Assembly: GCF_021729845.1 (NCBI RefSeq)
Contig: NZ_CP063398.1
Coordinates: forward strand, 620,001 to 684,000
DNA: 64,000 nt
DNA from: Rhizobium sp. SL42
Lineage (GTDB): Bacteria; Pseudomonadota; Alphaproteobacteria; Rhizobiales; Rhizobiaceae
Direction of reading: 5' to 3'
In this document: positions 1 to 8,478 of the stretch, piece after piece
Layout: each line of letters starts with the position of its first letter
Position numbering within the stretch: the first letter of the stretch is position 1
Notes under the pieces: model-generated
The model's database searches: none
The model's input: only the letters and a program-made list of their open reading frames with translations
Told to the model about the DNA's origin: nothing
Position numbers and translations under genes: made by a program

Positions 1-399
1 CGACTTCGCCTCGCCCCAGAAGGCACACCAGGCCGCGAGCTTTCGCCGCGTGGTAAGCTTGCGATCGAAATCCGCAGCGACAAGCGCCCAGAGCTTGGCT
101 GCGGGCGGTGGGTCGGCTTTCTCGTAGGCCCCCATCCAATGGCCGGCATATTCATCCGCCATGAACTGAAGCGTGGCGATGAGAAGCCGCTCCTTGCTTT
201 CGAAATGGAAATTCACGATGCCGCGCGACAGTCCGGCTCCATCGGCCACATTGGCGAGCGTCGTTTCCGCATAACCACGTTTTGCCAGCGAATCGATCGT
301 CGCCTCGATGAGCTGTTGCTGGCGGGTTTCCTTGGAAGCCTTGCGGCCCTTCTTGTCGCCGGGAACTCCCGCTTCGGGGAGGGCGTCTATCGACTTCAT
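1..399 (-). CDS. TetR/AcrR-family repressor, BetI-like (3' end outside window)
   Basis: The minus strand is open from the ATG at 399 to the window edge (133 codons), so only the N-terminal two thirds are visible. The N-terminus holds a TetR-type HTH: a helix with QQQLIEAT, then a turn and recognition helix in TLANVADGAGLSRGIVNFHF, which is the BetI-like arrangement. An in-frame ATG at 444 is an alternative start. It is divergent from the oxidoreductase operon at 740. A palindrome between them (664-677) recurs at two more promoters, so I infer that this protein represses all three units. The ligand is unknown; it is probably a pathway substrate or intermediate. Confidence 0.88.
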   Translation of the reverse strand, partial: MKSIDALPEAGVPGDKKGRKASKETRQQQLIEATIDSLAKRGYAETTLANVADGAGLSRGIVNFHFESKERLLIATLQFMADEYAGHWMGAYEKADPPPAAKLWALVAADFDRKLTTRRKLAAWCAFWGEAKS

Positions 400-739
400 G
401 CTCTGGGTCCAGTTCCGAACGTATCTGTCCGCGTGCTCAGGCATCATCGCCGTGCACCCGGTTCATCAGCTTTGAGATGAGCGCGACGTCAGCCGTCACT
501 GTCAAGGACCTTCTTGCAAATGATGCGCGTGGACAGAGACTGGAACACCCGACCGTCCGGCCTGCCCTTTCCCCATGGATGCCCCACGAAACCCTCAGCC
601 ATTCTGACCTTCCCTTTGTCCACATCAGAGTAGCTCATTCTCACAACTTTGCAACAAACTTGCTGAATGTTCATTCAATATAGATGGACAAGCATTCGTT
701 TTTCATTCACTTTTGGTGAAACGCATGATTGGGGGCAAC
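400..739. promoter_or_regulatory. Divergent promoter region between TetR gene and oxidoreductase operon
   Basis: No convincing gene lies in these 340 bases; the short frames are shadows without similarity I recognise. The region holds the palindromic operator at 664-677. A good Shine-Dalgarno (GGGGG at about 730-734) decides the ATG at 740 over an upstream TTG at 713. Confidence 0.6.
664..677. promoter_or_regulatory. TetR-type operator, copy 1
   Basis: TGAATGTTCATTCA is a perfect inverted repeat (TGAATG-TT-CATTCA), followed directly by ATATAG. Near-identical sites lie at 8405-8418 and 11189-11202. It sits about 60 bases before the oxidoreductase operon start and upstream of the divergent TetR gene, as expected for an autoregulated repressor. 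Confidence 0.72.
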
Positions 740-2359
740 ATGAAGACCCATGACGTGGTGATGATCGGCGGCGGTCACAACGGCCTCGTTGCCGCCTGCT
801 ATTTGCAGAGGGCCGGCCTCGATGTCCTGGTGCTTGAAAAGAACGACTGGGTAGGAGGAGCGGCCACCAGCCGCGAGCTGACGCCCGGATTTGTCTATTC
901 CAACTGCTCCTATGTCTGCTCACTTTTCCGGCCGGAAATCATGCGTGATCTCGAACTGCCGAAACATGGGCTACAGATCATCTCCTATGAGGGCGGTGCG
1001 GTCTTCACCCGTGACGGCGACTATCTGGCCTCCTACCGGGATCACGACAGCCACCGGCGCGAATTCGCTCGCTGGTCGAAGCGCGATGCGGAGGCCTATG
1101 AGCGCTATGCCCGCGACGTGACGCGCCAGTGCCGCTTTATCCAGCCTCTGCTGATGCGGACGGCACCGGATCCCTTTTCCTTCAAGCCGCGCGACATCGG
1201 CGAACTTCTGTTTCTCGCCAGGCGCTTCGGGGACTTTTCGGCCGCAGAGATGGCTGCGACGCTTCGCTTTTGGACCATGTCCATCTCGGATTTCCTAGAC
1301 GAGTACTTCGAGACCGATGTGGTCAAGGCCTATCTCGCCCTTTCCGGCATCATCGGCACCGCGCTCGGGCCGATGTCGCCCGGCACGGCTTACGTGCTGC
1401 TGCATCACTACATGGGGGAAGTCGACGGATCGGTCGGCGCCTGGGGCTATGCCCGCGGCGGCATGGGGGCGATCAGCCGGGCGCTTGCCAGTTCTTTCCA
1501 GGCCTCCGGCGGCACGATCCGCACCGGCGCCGATGTCGACAAGGTACTGACACGCGGCGGCGAAGCGACGGGCGTGGTGCTGGCCGATGGCGAGGAAGTG
1601 CGCGGCCGGACGATCGTCTCCAATGCCGATGTCAAACGGACCTTCCTCAAGCTCGTGGAGGAAAAGGACCTGCCCGAACGCTTCGTGCACCGGGTCCGCC
1701 ACTTCAAGATGCGCGGCTCGTCGGGCAAGCTCAACATCGCCCTCGACAGCCTGCCGGAATTTCCGGCCCTGCCGCAGGGCTCCACCTGTATTCGCGGCGA
1801 CATGCATTTCACCGACAGCGTGGAGCGCATGGAACGGGCCTATGACGACTGGAAGGACGGGCGCTGGTCGACAGATCCTTTTATCGACATGATGATCCCG
1901 ACCACGCTCGATCCGACCATGGCGCCGCCGGGCAAGCATTTCATGAGCTGCTTCGTGCAGTACTGTCCGCCGAAGGTTGAAGGACGCGACTGGACGGATG
2001 CCGACCGCGACGCGTTTGCCGAAACCGTCGTCAGCCAGATCGCGGCCTATTCGCCGGGCTTCCGCGACCGCATCCTGCACATGGAAGTGCGCACGCCGCG
2101 CGAGATCGAGGCGGAGGTCGGGCTGACTGAAGGCAATATCTTCCAGGGCGAGCTGACTTTCGACCAGTTGCTGTTCAACCGACCGGTGCCCGGCTATGCG
2201 CAATATCGCAGCCCGGTGAAGGGGCTCTATCTCTGCGGATCCTCAACCCATCCCGGAGGCGGAGTGATGGGGGCTCCGGGCCGCAACGCCGCTTCGGAAA
2301 TCCTGCGCGACCTCAAGCGGGGCCGGCAACACATGAGTGGGGCCCATGACGTCATTTGA
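740..2359 (+). CDS. FAD-dependent oxidoreductase, phytoene dehydrogenase / PYROXD2-like
   Basis: This 539-residue protein has the N-terminal dinucleotide-binding motif VVMIGGGHNGLVAA (residues 6-19) followed by a VGGAA FAD motif. The C-terminal segment GSSTHPGGGVMGAPGRNAA is typical of COG1233 (phytoene dehydrogenase-related) enzymes. It is the first gene of a + operon whose next gene encodes a paralogue overlapping by 14 bases. In this family the usual role is FAD-dependent desaturation or amine or C-C oxidation; the true substrate is unknown. The context (GcvT-fold protein, Rieske oxygenase, aminotransferase) argues for a nitrogen compound rather than carotenoids, since no other carotenoid gene is present. 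Expression is probably controlled by the operator at 664-677. Confidence 0.9.
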   Translation: MKTHDVVMIGGGHNGLVAACYLQRAGLDVLVLEKNDWVGGAATSRELTPGFVYSNCSYVCSLFRPEIMRDLELPKHGLQIISYEGGAVFTRDGDYLASYRDHDSHRREFARWSKRDAEAYERYARDVTRQCRFIQPLLMRTAPDPFSFKPRDIGELLFLARRFGDFSAAEMAATLRFWTMSISDFLDEYFETDVVKAYLALSGIIGTALGPMSPGTAYVLLHHYMGEVDGSVGAWGYARGGMGAISRALASSFQASGGTIRTGADVDKVLTRGGEATGVVLADGEEVRGRTIVSNADVKRTFLKLVEEKDLPERFVHRVRHFKMRGSSGKLNIALDSLPEFPALPQGSTCIRGDMHFTDSVERMERAYDDWKDGRWSTDPFIDMMIPTTLDPTMAPPGKHFMSCFVQYCPPKVEGRDWTDADRDAFAETVVSQIAAYSPGFRDRILHMEVRTPREIEAEVGLTEGNIFQGELTFDQLLFNRPVPGYAQYRSPVKGLYLCGSSTHPGGGVMGAPGRNAASEILRDLKRGRQHMSGAHDVI

Positions 2360-3905
2360 TGCGATCGTGATCGGTGGCGGGCACAACGGGTTGACCGCAG
2401 CGGCAGCCCTGTCCAAAAGCGGGAGGAAGGTCGTGGTTCTGGAGGCGCATGAGAAGGCCGGCGGTGCACTACGCGGTGATAGCTTTCATCCGGGCTTCCA
2501 GGCGAACGGTCCCGCCCAGATCGTCAACCGGTTGGATCCGGATGTGGCGAAGCTTCTCGCCCTGCCCGACAACTTGGCAGGCGGGCGAGACGTTCCGACC
2601 GTAGTGCTGTCTGCTCGGGTGGAGCCCGCCATTCTGGAAAGTGCCTATGGCGAACGAATCAGAGGCGTCTCCAAGAACGAGGCAGACCGGTTCAGGCTCC
2701 TGCGGGACACGTTGATCTCACAAGCCGGGATCCTGCGGCGCTTCCTCAAGCGTACGCCTCCACCGCTCAAGGCTGTCGGGATTTCAGACCTTGCTGCGCT
2801 GGGGTCGGCAGGTCTCGCGCTTCTGCTCAAAGGTCGCGAGGAAAGCCGGGACTTCCTGCGCATGCTGCTGATGAATGTCGCCGATATCGGCGACGAATAC
2901 CTGACCGACGATCGCCTGAAGGCGCTCATCGCCTTTGACGCCACACTCGGCGTCCAGCTTGGTCCACGTTCTCCGACCTCCCTGCTCGGCCTTTACTATC
3001 GCCTGACGGGCGAGGTGAACGGGCATGTCGGTGGCCAGTTCGTGCCCGAAGGGGGCGTGGCCGCGCTTGGCGAAGCCTTCGTCGCGGGCGCACTGAAGGC
3101 CGGTGTAACGATCAGAACCAGTGCTCCCGTCGCCCGCATTCTGGCCGACCGGGGTGTCGTCAGCGGCGTCGTGCTGGAAAGCGGCGAGACGTTCACGGCA
3201 CCGATCATCGTCGCCGCCATTCATCCAAAAACAACGTTCCTCACCCTCATCGACGCCGCCGAGATCGGCACCGGTTTCCGTCGCGCCATCGGCAATATCC
3301 GCTCGCTGGGCAATGTCGCCCGGCTCGACCTGGCCCTCGATACGCCCCCTTCCTTCACCGGAGTGCCGCAGGACGCGCTCACCGGCAGGCTGGTGATCGG
3401 ACGGTCGATGGAGCATGTGGAAACCGCTTTCAATCCCTCGAAATACGGCGAGCTTCCGGCAGATCCGGTGATGGAGGTGATGCTGCCGAGCCTGGCGCAG
3501 CCCTCGCTTGCACCGTCAGGCGCCGCAACGCTGTCGGCTCTCATCCCGTTTGTGCCCTATGCGCTGAAAGAGGGCTTGAAGCACGGGCGAAGCCGACTGG
3601 AGGCCGCAGCACTTGCCGTTCTGGAACGACATGCGCCGGGCATTGGCCGCTCCGTGCGGGCCGTCCGTGTGATGGCACCACCGGATATCGAGGCCGCCTA
3701 CCACATTCCGGGCGGGCACTGGCACCATGGCGAGTTGCAGGCCGATCAACTGCTGGTGAACCGGCCCGTGCACGCCGCCTCGCGCTACAGCACGCCGCTC
3801 CAGGGGCTGTTCCTCGCCAGTGCCGGATCGCATCCCGGCGGCGGCATTTCAGGCCTGCCGGGTCTGCTCGCGGCGCGCCAAATCCTTGCCGGAGACAGAC
3901 GATGA
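2346..3905 (+). CDS. Second FAD-dependent oxidoreductase, PYROXD2-like paralogue
   Basis: This 519-residue protein has the same architecture as the preceding gene product: the IGGGHNGLTAA dinucleotide-binding motif near the N-terminus, and SAGSHPGGGISGLPG near the C-terminus. The ATG at 2346 is chosen over the GTG at 2337 because GTGGGGCCC gives it a purine-rich ribosome site. It overlaps the stop of the first oxidoreductase by 14 bases, indicating translational coupling. The sequences have diverged well beyond a recent duplication, so the two may act as a heteromer or on successive intermediates; that is inference. Confidence 0.9.
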   Translation: MTSFDAIVIGGGHNGLTAAAALSKSGRKVVVLEAHEKAGGALRGDSFHPGFQANGPAQIVNRLDPDVAKLLALPDNLAGGRDVPTVVLSARVEPAILESAYGERIRGVSKNEADRFRLLRDTLISQAGILRRFLKRTPPPLKAVGISDLAALGSAGLALLLKGREESRDFLRMLLMNVADIGDEYLTDDRLKALIAFDATLGVQLGPRSPTSLLGLYYRLTGEVNGHVGGQFVPEGGVAALGEAFVAGALKAGVTIRTSAPVARILADRGVVSGVVLESGETFTAPIIVAAIHPKTTFLTLIDAAEIGTGFRRAIGNIRSLGNVARLDLALDTPPSFTGVPQDALTGRLVIGRSMEHVETAFNPSKYGELPADPVMEVMLPSLAQPSLAPSGAATLSALIPFVPYALKEGLKHGRSRLEAAALAVLERHAPGIGRSVRAVRVMAPPDIEAAYHIPGGHWHHGELQADQLLVNRPVHAASRYSTPLQGLFLASAGSHPGGGISGLPGLLAARQILAGDRR

Positions 3906-5122
3906 ACATCGAGACCGCCCAGCGCCGTGCCGGACAAATCCACATCACGGCTCCCCGTCTGGAAACGCCTTTCCATCCGCGCATCGCGGCTCTGTCGACC
4001 ACCAACGACTGGTATTCGTGGGCAGGCTACAAGGCGCCGCACTCGGTCTTCGACGATGAGCTCGAATATTTCGCGATCCGCTCCACGGCGGCCCTGTTCG
4101 ACATCTCGCCGATGATCAAATACCGCATACGCGGAGCCGATGCAGAACGTTTCCTCAATCGCCTGACGCTGCGCGACGTGCGCAAGCTGAAGCCCGGACG
4201 CGTCCAGTATACCGCGTGGTGCGACGATCACGGCCATGTCCTGGATGACGGCACCCTGTTCCGGCTGGCGGAGACGGATTTCCGCCTCTGCTGCCAGGAG
4301 CGCCACCTGCCCTGGCTGACCGACAGTGCCGTGGGTTTCGACGTGACAATCGATGAGGAAACCGAGACGGTGGCCGCCGTAGCCTTGCAGGGACCCACCA
4401 GCTTTGCGGTGCTCGACACGGCAGGGTTTGGCGGCATCGAGACCCTCAGGCCCTTCCAGCTGGCACGTTTCGACCACGAGGGTCGCGAGATCACCATCTC
4501 TCGGACCGGCTTCACCGGCGACCTGGGCTACGAGCTTTTCGCGCCCGCCGACCTTGCCCTGTCATTGTGGGATCGGATCTGGAGTTCCGGCCACTTGTTC
4601 GGCCTTCAGGCGATCGGATATGGCGCACTCAATCGCGCCCGCATCGAAGCCGGATTCATCGTCGCCAATACCGACTTCACCACCGCGGAGGCAACGCTGC
4701 GCACCGACCGCGTACGTCTACCCGACGAAATCGGCCTCGACTGGCTGGTGGATCTTGAAAAGCCCTTCTTCAACGGTCGCGACGCAATCCTCGGGGCGCG
4801 GCGGACAAAATCGCTGAAGCACATCCTTGTGGGTCTCGAAATCGAGGGAAACATCGCTGCCGAGCATGCCCTTGTCTATCATCGCAGGACCCGGGAAGCC
4901 GGGATCGTCACCGCCGGCATCTGGTCGCCGATCGCCAAGCGCAATATCGCGATCGCCACGCTCGCACACCCCTATGGCGAACGCATTCTCGACGATCTCT
5001 GGGTGGAGATCTATGCGCTGCGGGAACTGCAGTACCAGAAGCTGATGAAGCGCGCCAAGATCGTGCCGCGCCCCTTCATCAGACTGGACCGACGCACGGC
5101 AACGCCGCCGGGCCGGTTCTGA
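3902..5122 (+). CDS. GcvT-fold aminomethyltransferase / demethylase family protein
   Basis: This 406-residue protein belongs to the glycine cleavage T-protein family. Visible hallmarks are AALFDISPMIKYRIRGADAE near residues 60-80, the conserved DDHGHVLDDGTLFRL segment carrying the aspartate pair that faces folate in this family, RTGFTGDLGYELF near 200, and a C-terminal GLEIEG barrel. Family members move a methyl or methylene group from an amine, or the methyl of DMSP, to tetrahydrofolate. ATGA overlap with the upstream gene shows coupling. Placed after two FAD oxidoreductases it may capture the one-carbon unit released by oxidative demethylation. The exact substrate cannot be read from sequence. 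Confidence 0.88.
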   Translation: MNIETAQRRAGQIHITAPRLETPFHPRIAALSTTNDWYSWAGYKAPHSVFDDELEYFAIRSTAALFDISPMIKYRIRGADAERFLNRLTLRDVRKLKPGRVQYTAWCDDHGHVLDDGTLFRLAETDFRLCCQERHLPWLTDSAVGFDVTIDEETETVAAVALQGPTSFAVLDTAGFGGIETLRPFQLARFDHEGREITISRTGFTGDLGYELFAPADLALSLWDRIWSSGHLFGLQAIGYGALNRARIEAGFIVANTDFTTAEATLRTDRVRLPDEIGLDWLVDLEKPFFNGRDAILGARRTKSLKHILVGLEIEGNIAAEHALVYHRRTREAGIVTAGIWSPIAKRNIAIATLAHPYGERILDDLWVEIYALRELQYQKLMKRAKIVPRPFIRLDRRTATPPGRF

Positions 5123-5132
5123 GGCATCGAGC

Positions 5133-5384
5133 ATGGACGCGGATCCGGACAGCGAGACCGAAGCGCAATGGGAGAACATCACGCTTCCACCGGGCATCGA
5201 ATGGTCCGGCCGCGCCCGCTATGGTGCGGCCATGTATTTCTATGCTTGCGGGGAAATGGACGTCCAGACACTGGAAGTTTACCGCTATCTCGCCCGTCTC
5301 GATGCTGAGGAACCCGCTGACGTGTTGCGGCGCTATCGCGTCGGCGACAGCTGGCTCGAAAAGCTGGCGCGCCGCAGCCGCTGA
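5133..5384 (+). CDS. Small conserved-looking protein of unknown function (83 aa)
   Basis: An 83-residue acidic-to-basic protein starts 10 bases after the GcvT-fold gene and ends 20 bases before the convergent ABC ATPase gene. It has no membrane segment or signal peptide. It contains an aromatic patch (RYGAAMYFYACG) and a helical C-terminus ending in EKLARRSR. I do not recognise a family. Operon position suggests a small subunit or accessory factor for the oxidoreductases or GcvT-fold enzyme, comparable to the small subunits of heteromeric sarcosine oxidase, but no sequence motif proves that. Confidence 0.65.
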   Translation: MDADPDSETEAQWENITLPPGIEWSGRARYGAAMYFYACGEMDVQTLEVYRYLARLDAEEPADVLRRYRVGDSWLEKLARRSR

Positions 5385-5403
5385 ATGGATCCGACCCATG
5401 TGA

Positions 5404-6525
5404 TCAGTCGGGCTTGCGAATACGATCCTCGGTCTCGTCATCCGCGAGCGCGACGAACGCCTCCGGATCATAGGCGAGCCGGATCGGTTCGCCGATCGGA
5501 AGGTCATCTGCACCATAGGTATTGGTCTCGACCATGGAAAGCGGCTGTTCCAGCCCGTCAACCTGGACGCTCAGATGTGTCGTCTCGCCAAAGTAGGCCC
5601 GGTTTGTGACCCTGCCCTGCAACTCGTGGTCGGCGCGCTCGCCGTCCCAGAGCAGACGCAGCCGTTCAGGCCGGATGCCGAGCGTGATCCTGTCGCCCGC
5701 CCGCCCGCCCGAGGCCGCAGCGGCAAGCCGCAGCCGGCCGAAATGTTCGGTCTCGACAGCCAGCATGTCACCGGCCTTGTCGACGACCTTGCCGGACAGA
5801 AAATTCATGCCACCGAGGAAATCTGCCGTCAGCCGCGTCAGGGGATGCTGATACAGTTCCTTCGGCGTGGCCACCTGGGCGATCCGCCCACCGAACATGA
5901 CGGCGATCCGATCGGACAGCGCCAGCGCTTCGTATTGGTCGTGGGTGACCAGGACGAAGGTAATTCCGACAGCCTTCTGCAGGGCGCGCAATTCGGACTG
6001 CATCTCCTCGCGCAGTTTCTTGTCGAGGGCCGACAACGGCTCGTCGAGCAGCAGCACCTTGGGGCGCAACACCAGCGCCCGGGCAAGCGCGACGCGCTGC
6101 CGCTGGCCGCCGGACAGTTCATGACCGCGTCGTTTTCCGAGGTGGCCGAGCCGCACTTGATCCAGAGCATCGCCGACGCGGCGGCGTTCCTCGGCCGCGC
6201 CAATCTTCAAGCGCTTCAGGCCGTAGGACACGTTCTCCTCCACGTTGAGATGAGGGAAGATGGCATAACTCTGGAAGACCATGTTGGTCGGCCGGCGGTT
6301 CGGCGGGACACCGATCACCGACTGGCCGTCGATCCTGATGTCGCCGGAGCTCGGTGTCTCGAAGCCTGCGATGGAGCGCAGCAGCGTGGTCTTTCCGCAT
6401 CCGGACGGGCCGAGCAGCGAGAAGAACTCACCGGCAGCGATATCGAGCGAGACATCGGTCAACGCCTTGTAGATTCCGTAGAACTTGTTCACCCCCGAAA
6501 TCGCGATCATCGGCATATCAGACAT
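5404..6525 (-). CDS. ABC transporter ATP-binding protein, PotA-like
   Basis: This 373-residue ATPase has Walker A GPSGCGKTT (about residues 39-47), the Q-loop NMVFQSYAIFPH, signature LSGGQRQRVALARA, Walker B LLLDEPLSALD and a C-terminal TOBE-type regulatory domain. That length and layout match spermidine/putrescine-type (PotA) importers. The start at 6525 (MSDMPM) overlaps the upstream permease stop by eight bases. It drives uptake with the two permeases that follow on the minus strand. No periplasmic binding protein gene is present in this cluster inside the window. Confidence 0.92.
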   Translation of the reverse strand: MSDMPMIAISGVNKFYGIYKALTDVSLDIAAGEFFSLLGPSGCGKTTLLRSIAGFETPSSGDIRIDGQSVIGVPPNRRPTNMVFQSYAIFPHLNVEENVSYGLKRLKIGAAEERRRVGDALDQVRLGHLGKRRGHELSGGQRQRVALARALVLRPKVLLLDEPLSALDKKLREEMQSELRALQKAVGITFVLVTHDQYEALALSDRIAVMFGGRIAQVATPKELYQHPLTRLTADFLGGMNFLSGKVVDKAGDMLAVETEHFGRLRLAAAASGGRAGDRITLGIRPERLRLLWDGERADHELQGRVTNRAYFGETTHLSVQVDGLEQPLSMVETNTYGADDLPIGEPIRLAYDPEAFVALADDETEDRIRKPD

Positions 6526-7339
6526 GGGCTGCGGCTCCGGTAGAAAGCTGCCGCGCAGTGCGCCGGCGCAGGAGTTCGGCAGCGACGAGCAGACAGATGG
6601 ACAAGGCAAGCATGATGCTGCCGAGCGCGAGAACGCCAGGAAGCTTAGCGGCAAAACGCAATTGTCCCCAGATGTAGACGGGCAGCGTCGGCTCGGTGCC
6701 GGACAGGAAGAAGGCGAGCAGGAACTCGTCGAGTGATATGGTGAAGGAGACCAGAAGGCTGGACAGGATGGCAGGTGCTACCACAGGCAAGGTGACCCTT
6801 CGGAAGGTGCCGAAGGCGGTTTCACCGAGGTCCAGCGAGGCCTCCTCCAGCGACCGGTCGAAACCGTCGAACCCTGCCGTCAGTACGGCCATCGAATAGG
6901 GCAGGCAGAAAACCACCTGACCGAGGATGACGGTCACGAGCGAGAGCTCTGCGCCGACCTGAAGCACGATCATCAGCAGCGAGACGGCGACGATGATCTC
7001 AGGCAGGAACAGCGGCGCCATGATCAGGCCGTTCGCGGCCCGCCGCCCCCGGAATCGATAGCGGGTTACCGCCCGGGCCGCGCAGATTGCCAGCCCTGTC
7101 GACAGGACTGACACACAGATGCCGACGACGAGGCTGTTGAAGGCGGCATCCAGCATCTCCCGATTGCCCCACAACGAGGCGTACCACTTCGTCGTAAACC
7201 CGGCGAGCGGGAAGCGCGTGGCGGCGGCATTGTTGAAGGAAAAGACTGGAAGCAGCAGGATGGGCAGATAGAGGAACCCAAGATAGAGTGTCATATAGAC
7301 CGGCAGCACGCGCCAGCGGGACAGCTTCAGCACGGTCAT
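6518..7339 (-). CDS. ABC transporter permease, PotC-like
   Basis: This 273-residue inner-membrane protein has about six hydrophobic segments. The EAA-type cytoplasmic loop EASLDLGETAFGTFRRVTLP contacts the ATPase. It overlaps the next permease gene by four bases and the ATPase gene by eight. Family: the second permease of polyamine-type importers. The substrate is unknown, but the neighbourhood favours a small cationic or amino compound. Confidence 0.92.
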   Translation of the reverse strand: MTVLKLSRWRVLPVYMTLYLGFLYLPILLLPVFSFNNAAATRFPLAGFTTKWYASLWGNREMLDAAFNSLVVGICVSVLSTGLAICAARAVTRYRFRGRRAANGLIMAPLFLPEIIVAVSLLMIVLQVGAELSLVTVILGQVVFCLPYSMAVLTAGFDGFDRSLEEASLDLGETAFGTFRRVTLPVVAPAILSSLLVSFTISLDEFLLAFFLSGTEPTLPVYIWGQLRFAAKLPGVLALGSIMLALSICLLVAAELLRRRTARQLSTGAAAHV

Positions 7340-8256
7340 CGGATACGCCTCGCCGCAAGTTTGAGCAGAAGCGCGCAGGCGCCAGCCATGACCGAAACAA
7401 TCGCCATGGTGGTGACCGACAGGGCGGCACCAAGCGGCCAGTTGGCCGCCTTGCCGAACTGCGCCTGGATGGCGGTGGCAATCATCACCCCGTCCTTGCC
7501 GCCAACGAGGCGCGGTGTCACATAGTCGCCGACGGTCGGAATCATGACGATAAGCATGGCCGATATGACCCCCGGCATGGAAAGCGGCAGGACGATACGC
7601 AGAAAGCTCCGCACCGACCCGTCACCGAGGTCGCGCGCCGCTTCGACAAGCGACCGGTCGATCTTCTCGAGCGACACGTAGATCGGCAGGATGGCGAAAG
7701 CGGCCCAGCTATGGACAAGAGTGATGGCCACGGCATTGGAGTTATAGAGAAGCGAGGCAATCGGCTCATTGATGACGCCGAGCGACATCAGCCCCGTGTT
7801 CAGGACACCCTGATAGCCGAGGATCATCTTCCACGACATGACTCTGAGCAGGTAGCTCGTCCAGCAAGGTACCGTGATCAGGAAAAGCAGCAGGTTCTTG
7901 TGGCGGCCTCCGTGAAAGGAGATGAACCAGGCCACCGGATAGGAAACAACAACCGTGACAACGGAGACGACAAGGGAGATCGCCAGCGAGCGCAGCAGCA
8001 GATCGCGGTAGATCGGCTCCGTCAGGGCAATACGGTAGTTTTCGAAAGTGAAACTGCGATCGATCTCCAGGTAGTTCTGCGTCCAGAAGCTGTAGGCGAA
8101 AACTGTGAGGATCGGAATGCCGAGCAGAAACAGGGCGTAGAGGGCGGTCGGAGAAATGAGAGCGAGCCCCGCCGCCTCTTCCCCGCGCAGCCATGACGGC
8201 CTTGCAGGCGGGGCATTGTTCGCCGCACTCGACGATCGATCCACAGCCAGCGCCAT
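7336..8256 (-). CDS. ABC transporter permease, PotB-like
   Basis: This permease has 306 residues when started at the ATG at 8256, which is preceded by a strong GGGAGGG ribosome site. Longer in-frame starts up to 8415 would read through the operator and lack such a site. It has an N-terminal hydrophilic extension, about six membrane segments and an EAA loop EAARDLGDGSVRSFLRIVLP. It is the first gene of the minus transporter operon. The operator at 8405-8418 lies about 150 bases upstream, shared with the divergent aminotransferase. Confidence 0.9.
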   Translation of the reverse strand: MALAVDRSSSAANNAPPARPSWLRGEEAAGLALISPTALYALFLLGIPILTVFAYSFWTQNYLEIDRSFTFENYRIALTEPIYRDLLLRSLAISLVVSVVTVVVSYPVAWFISFHGGRHKNLLLFLITVPCWTSYLLRVMSWKMILGYQGVLNTGLMSLGVINEPIASLLYNSNAVAITLVHSWAAFAILPIYVSLEKIDRSLVEAARDLGDGSVRSFLRIVLPLSMPGVISAMLIVMIPTVGDYVTPRLVGGKDGVMIATAIQAQFGKAANWPLGAALSVTTMAIVSVMAGACALLLKLAARRIR

Positions 8257-8404
8257 CAGCCGCCCTCCCAGGGGCCCGCGTGACAACAGGCGTAATGCAG
8301 CAATCGATGCATGGCTGCCCTCCGGCTTTCCGCCTCTTCCGTTTCGTTTCGCATGATGAGCGCAAATGTTGACGAAATGCAAGCACTCATCCATCGAATC
8401 TGAT

Positions 8405-8418
8405 TGAACGTCCATTCA
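8405..8418. promoter_or_regulatory. TetR-type operator, copy 2
   Basis: TGAACGTCCATTCA is an imperfect version of the TGAATG-N2-CATTCA palindrome at 664-677, again followed by ATATGG. It sits in the divergent promoter between the PotABC-like operon and the aminotransferase, so one repressor could control both. Confidence 0.7.
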
Positions 8419-8478
8419 ATATGGTGCTATTCTTCAATCAAATTCAGACGCTTGAAGCGATACAAAAAGAGGTTCGCA

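Noticed and set aside
1295..2203. Minus-strand open frame of 302 codons
   Set aside because: It is antisense to the first FAD oxidoreductase; no start signal or domain.
5575..6543. Plus-strand open frame of 322 codons
   Set aside because: It is antisense to the PotA-like ATPase, which has all catalytic motifs.
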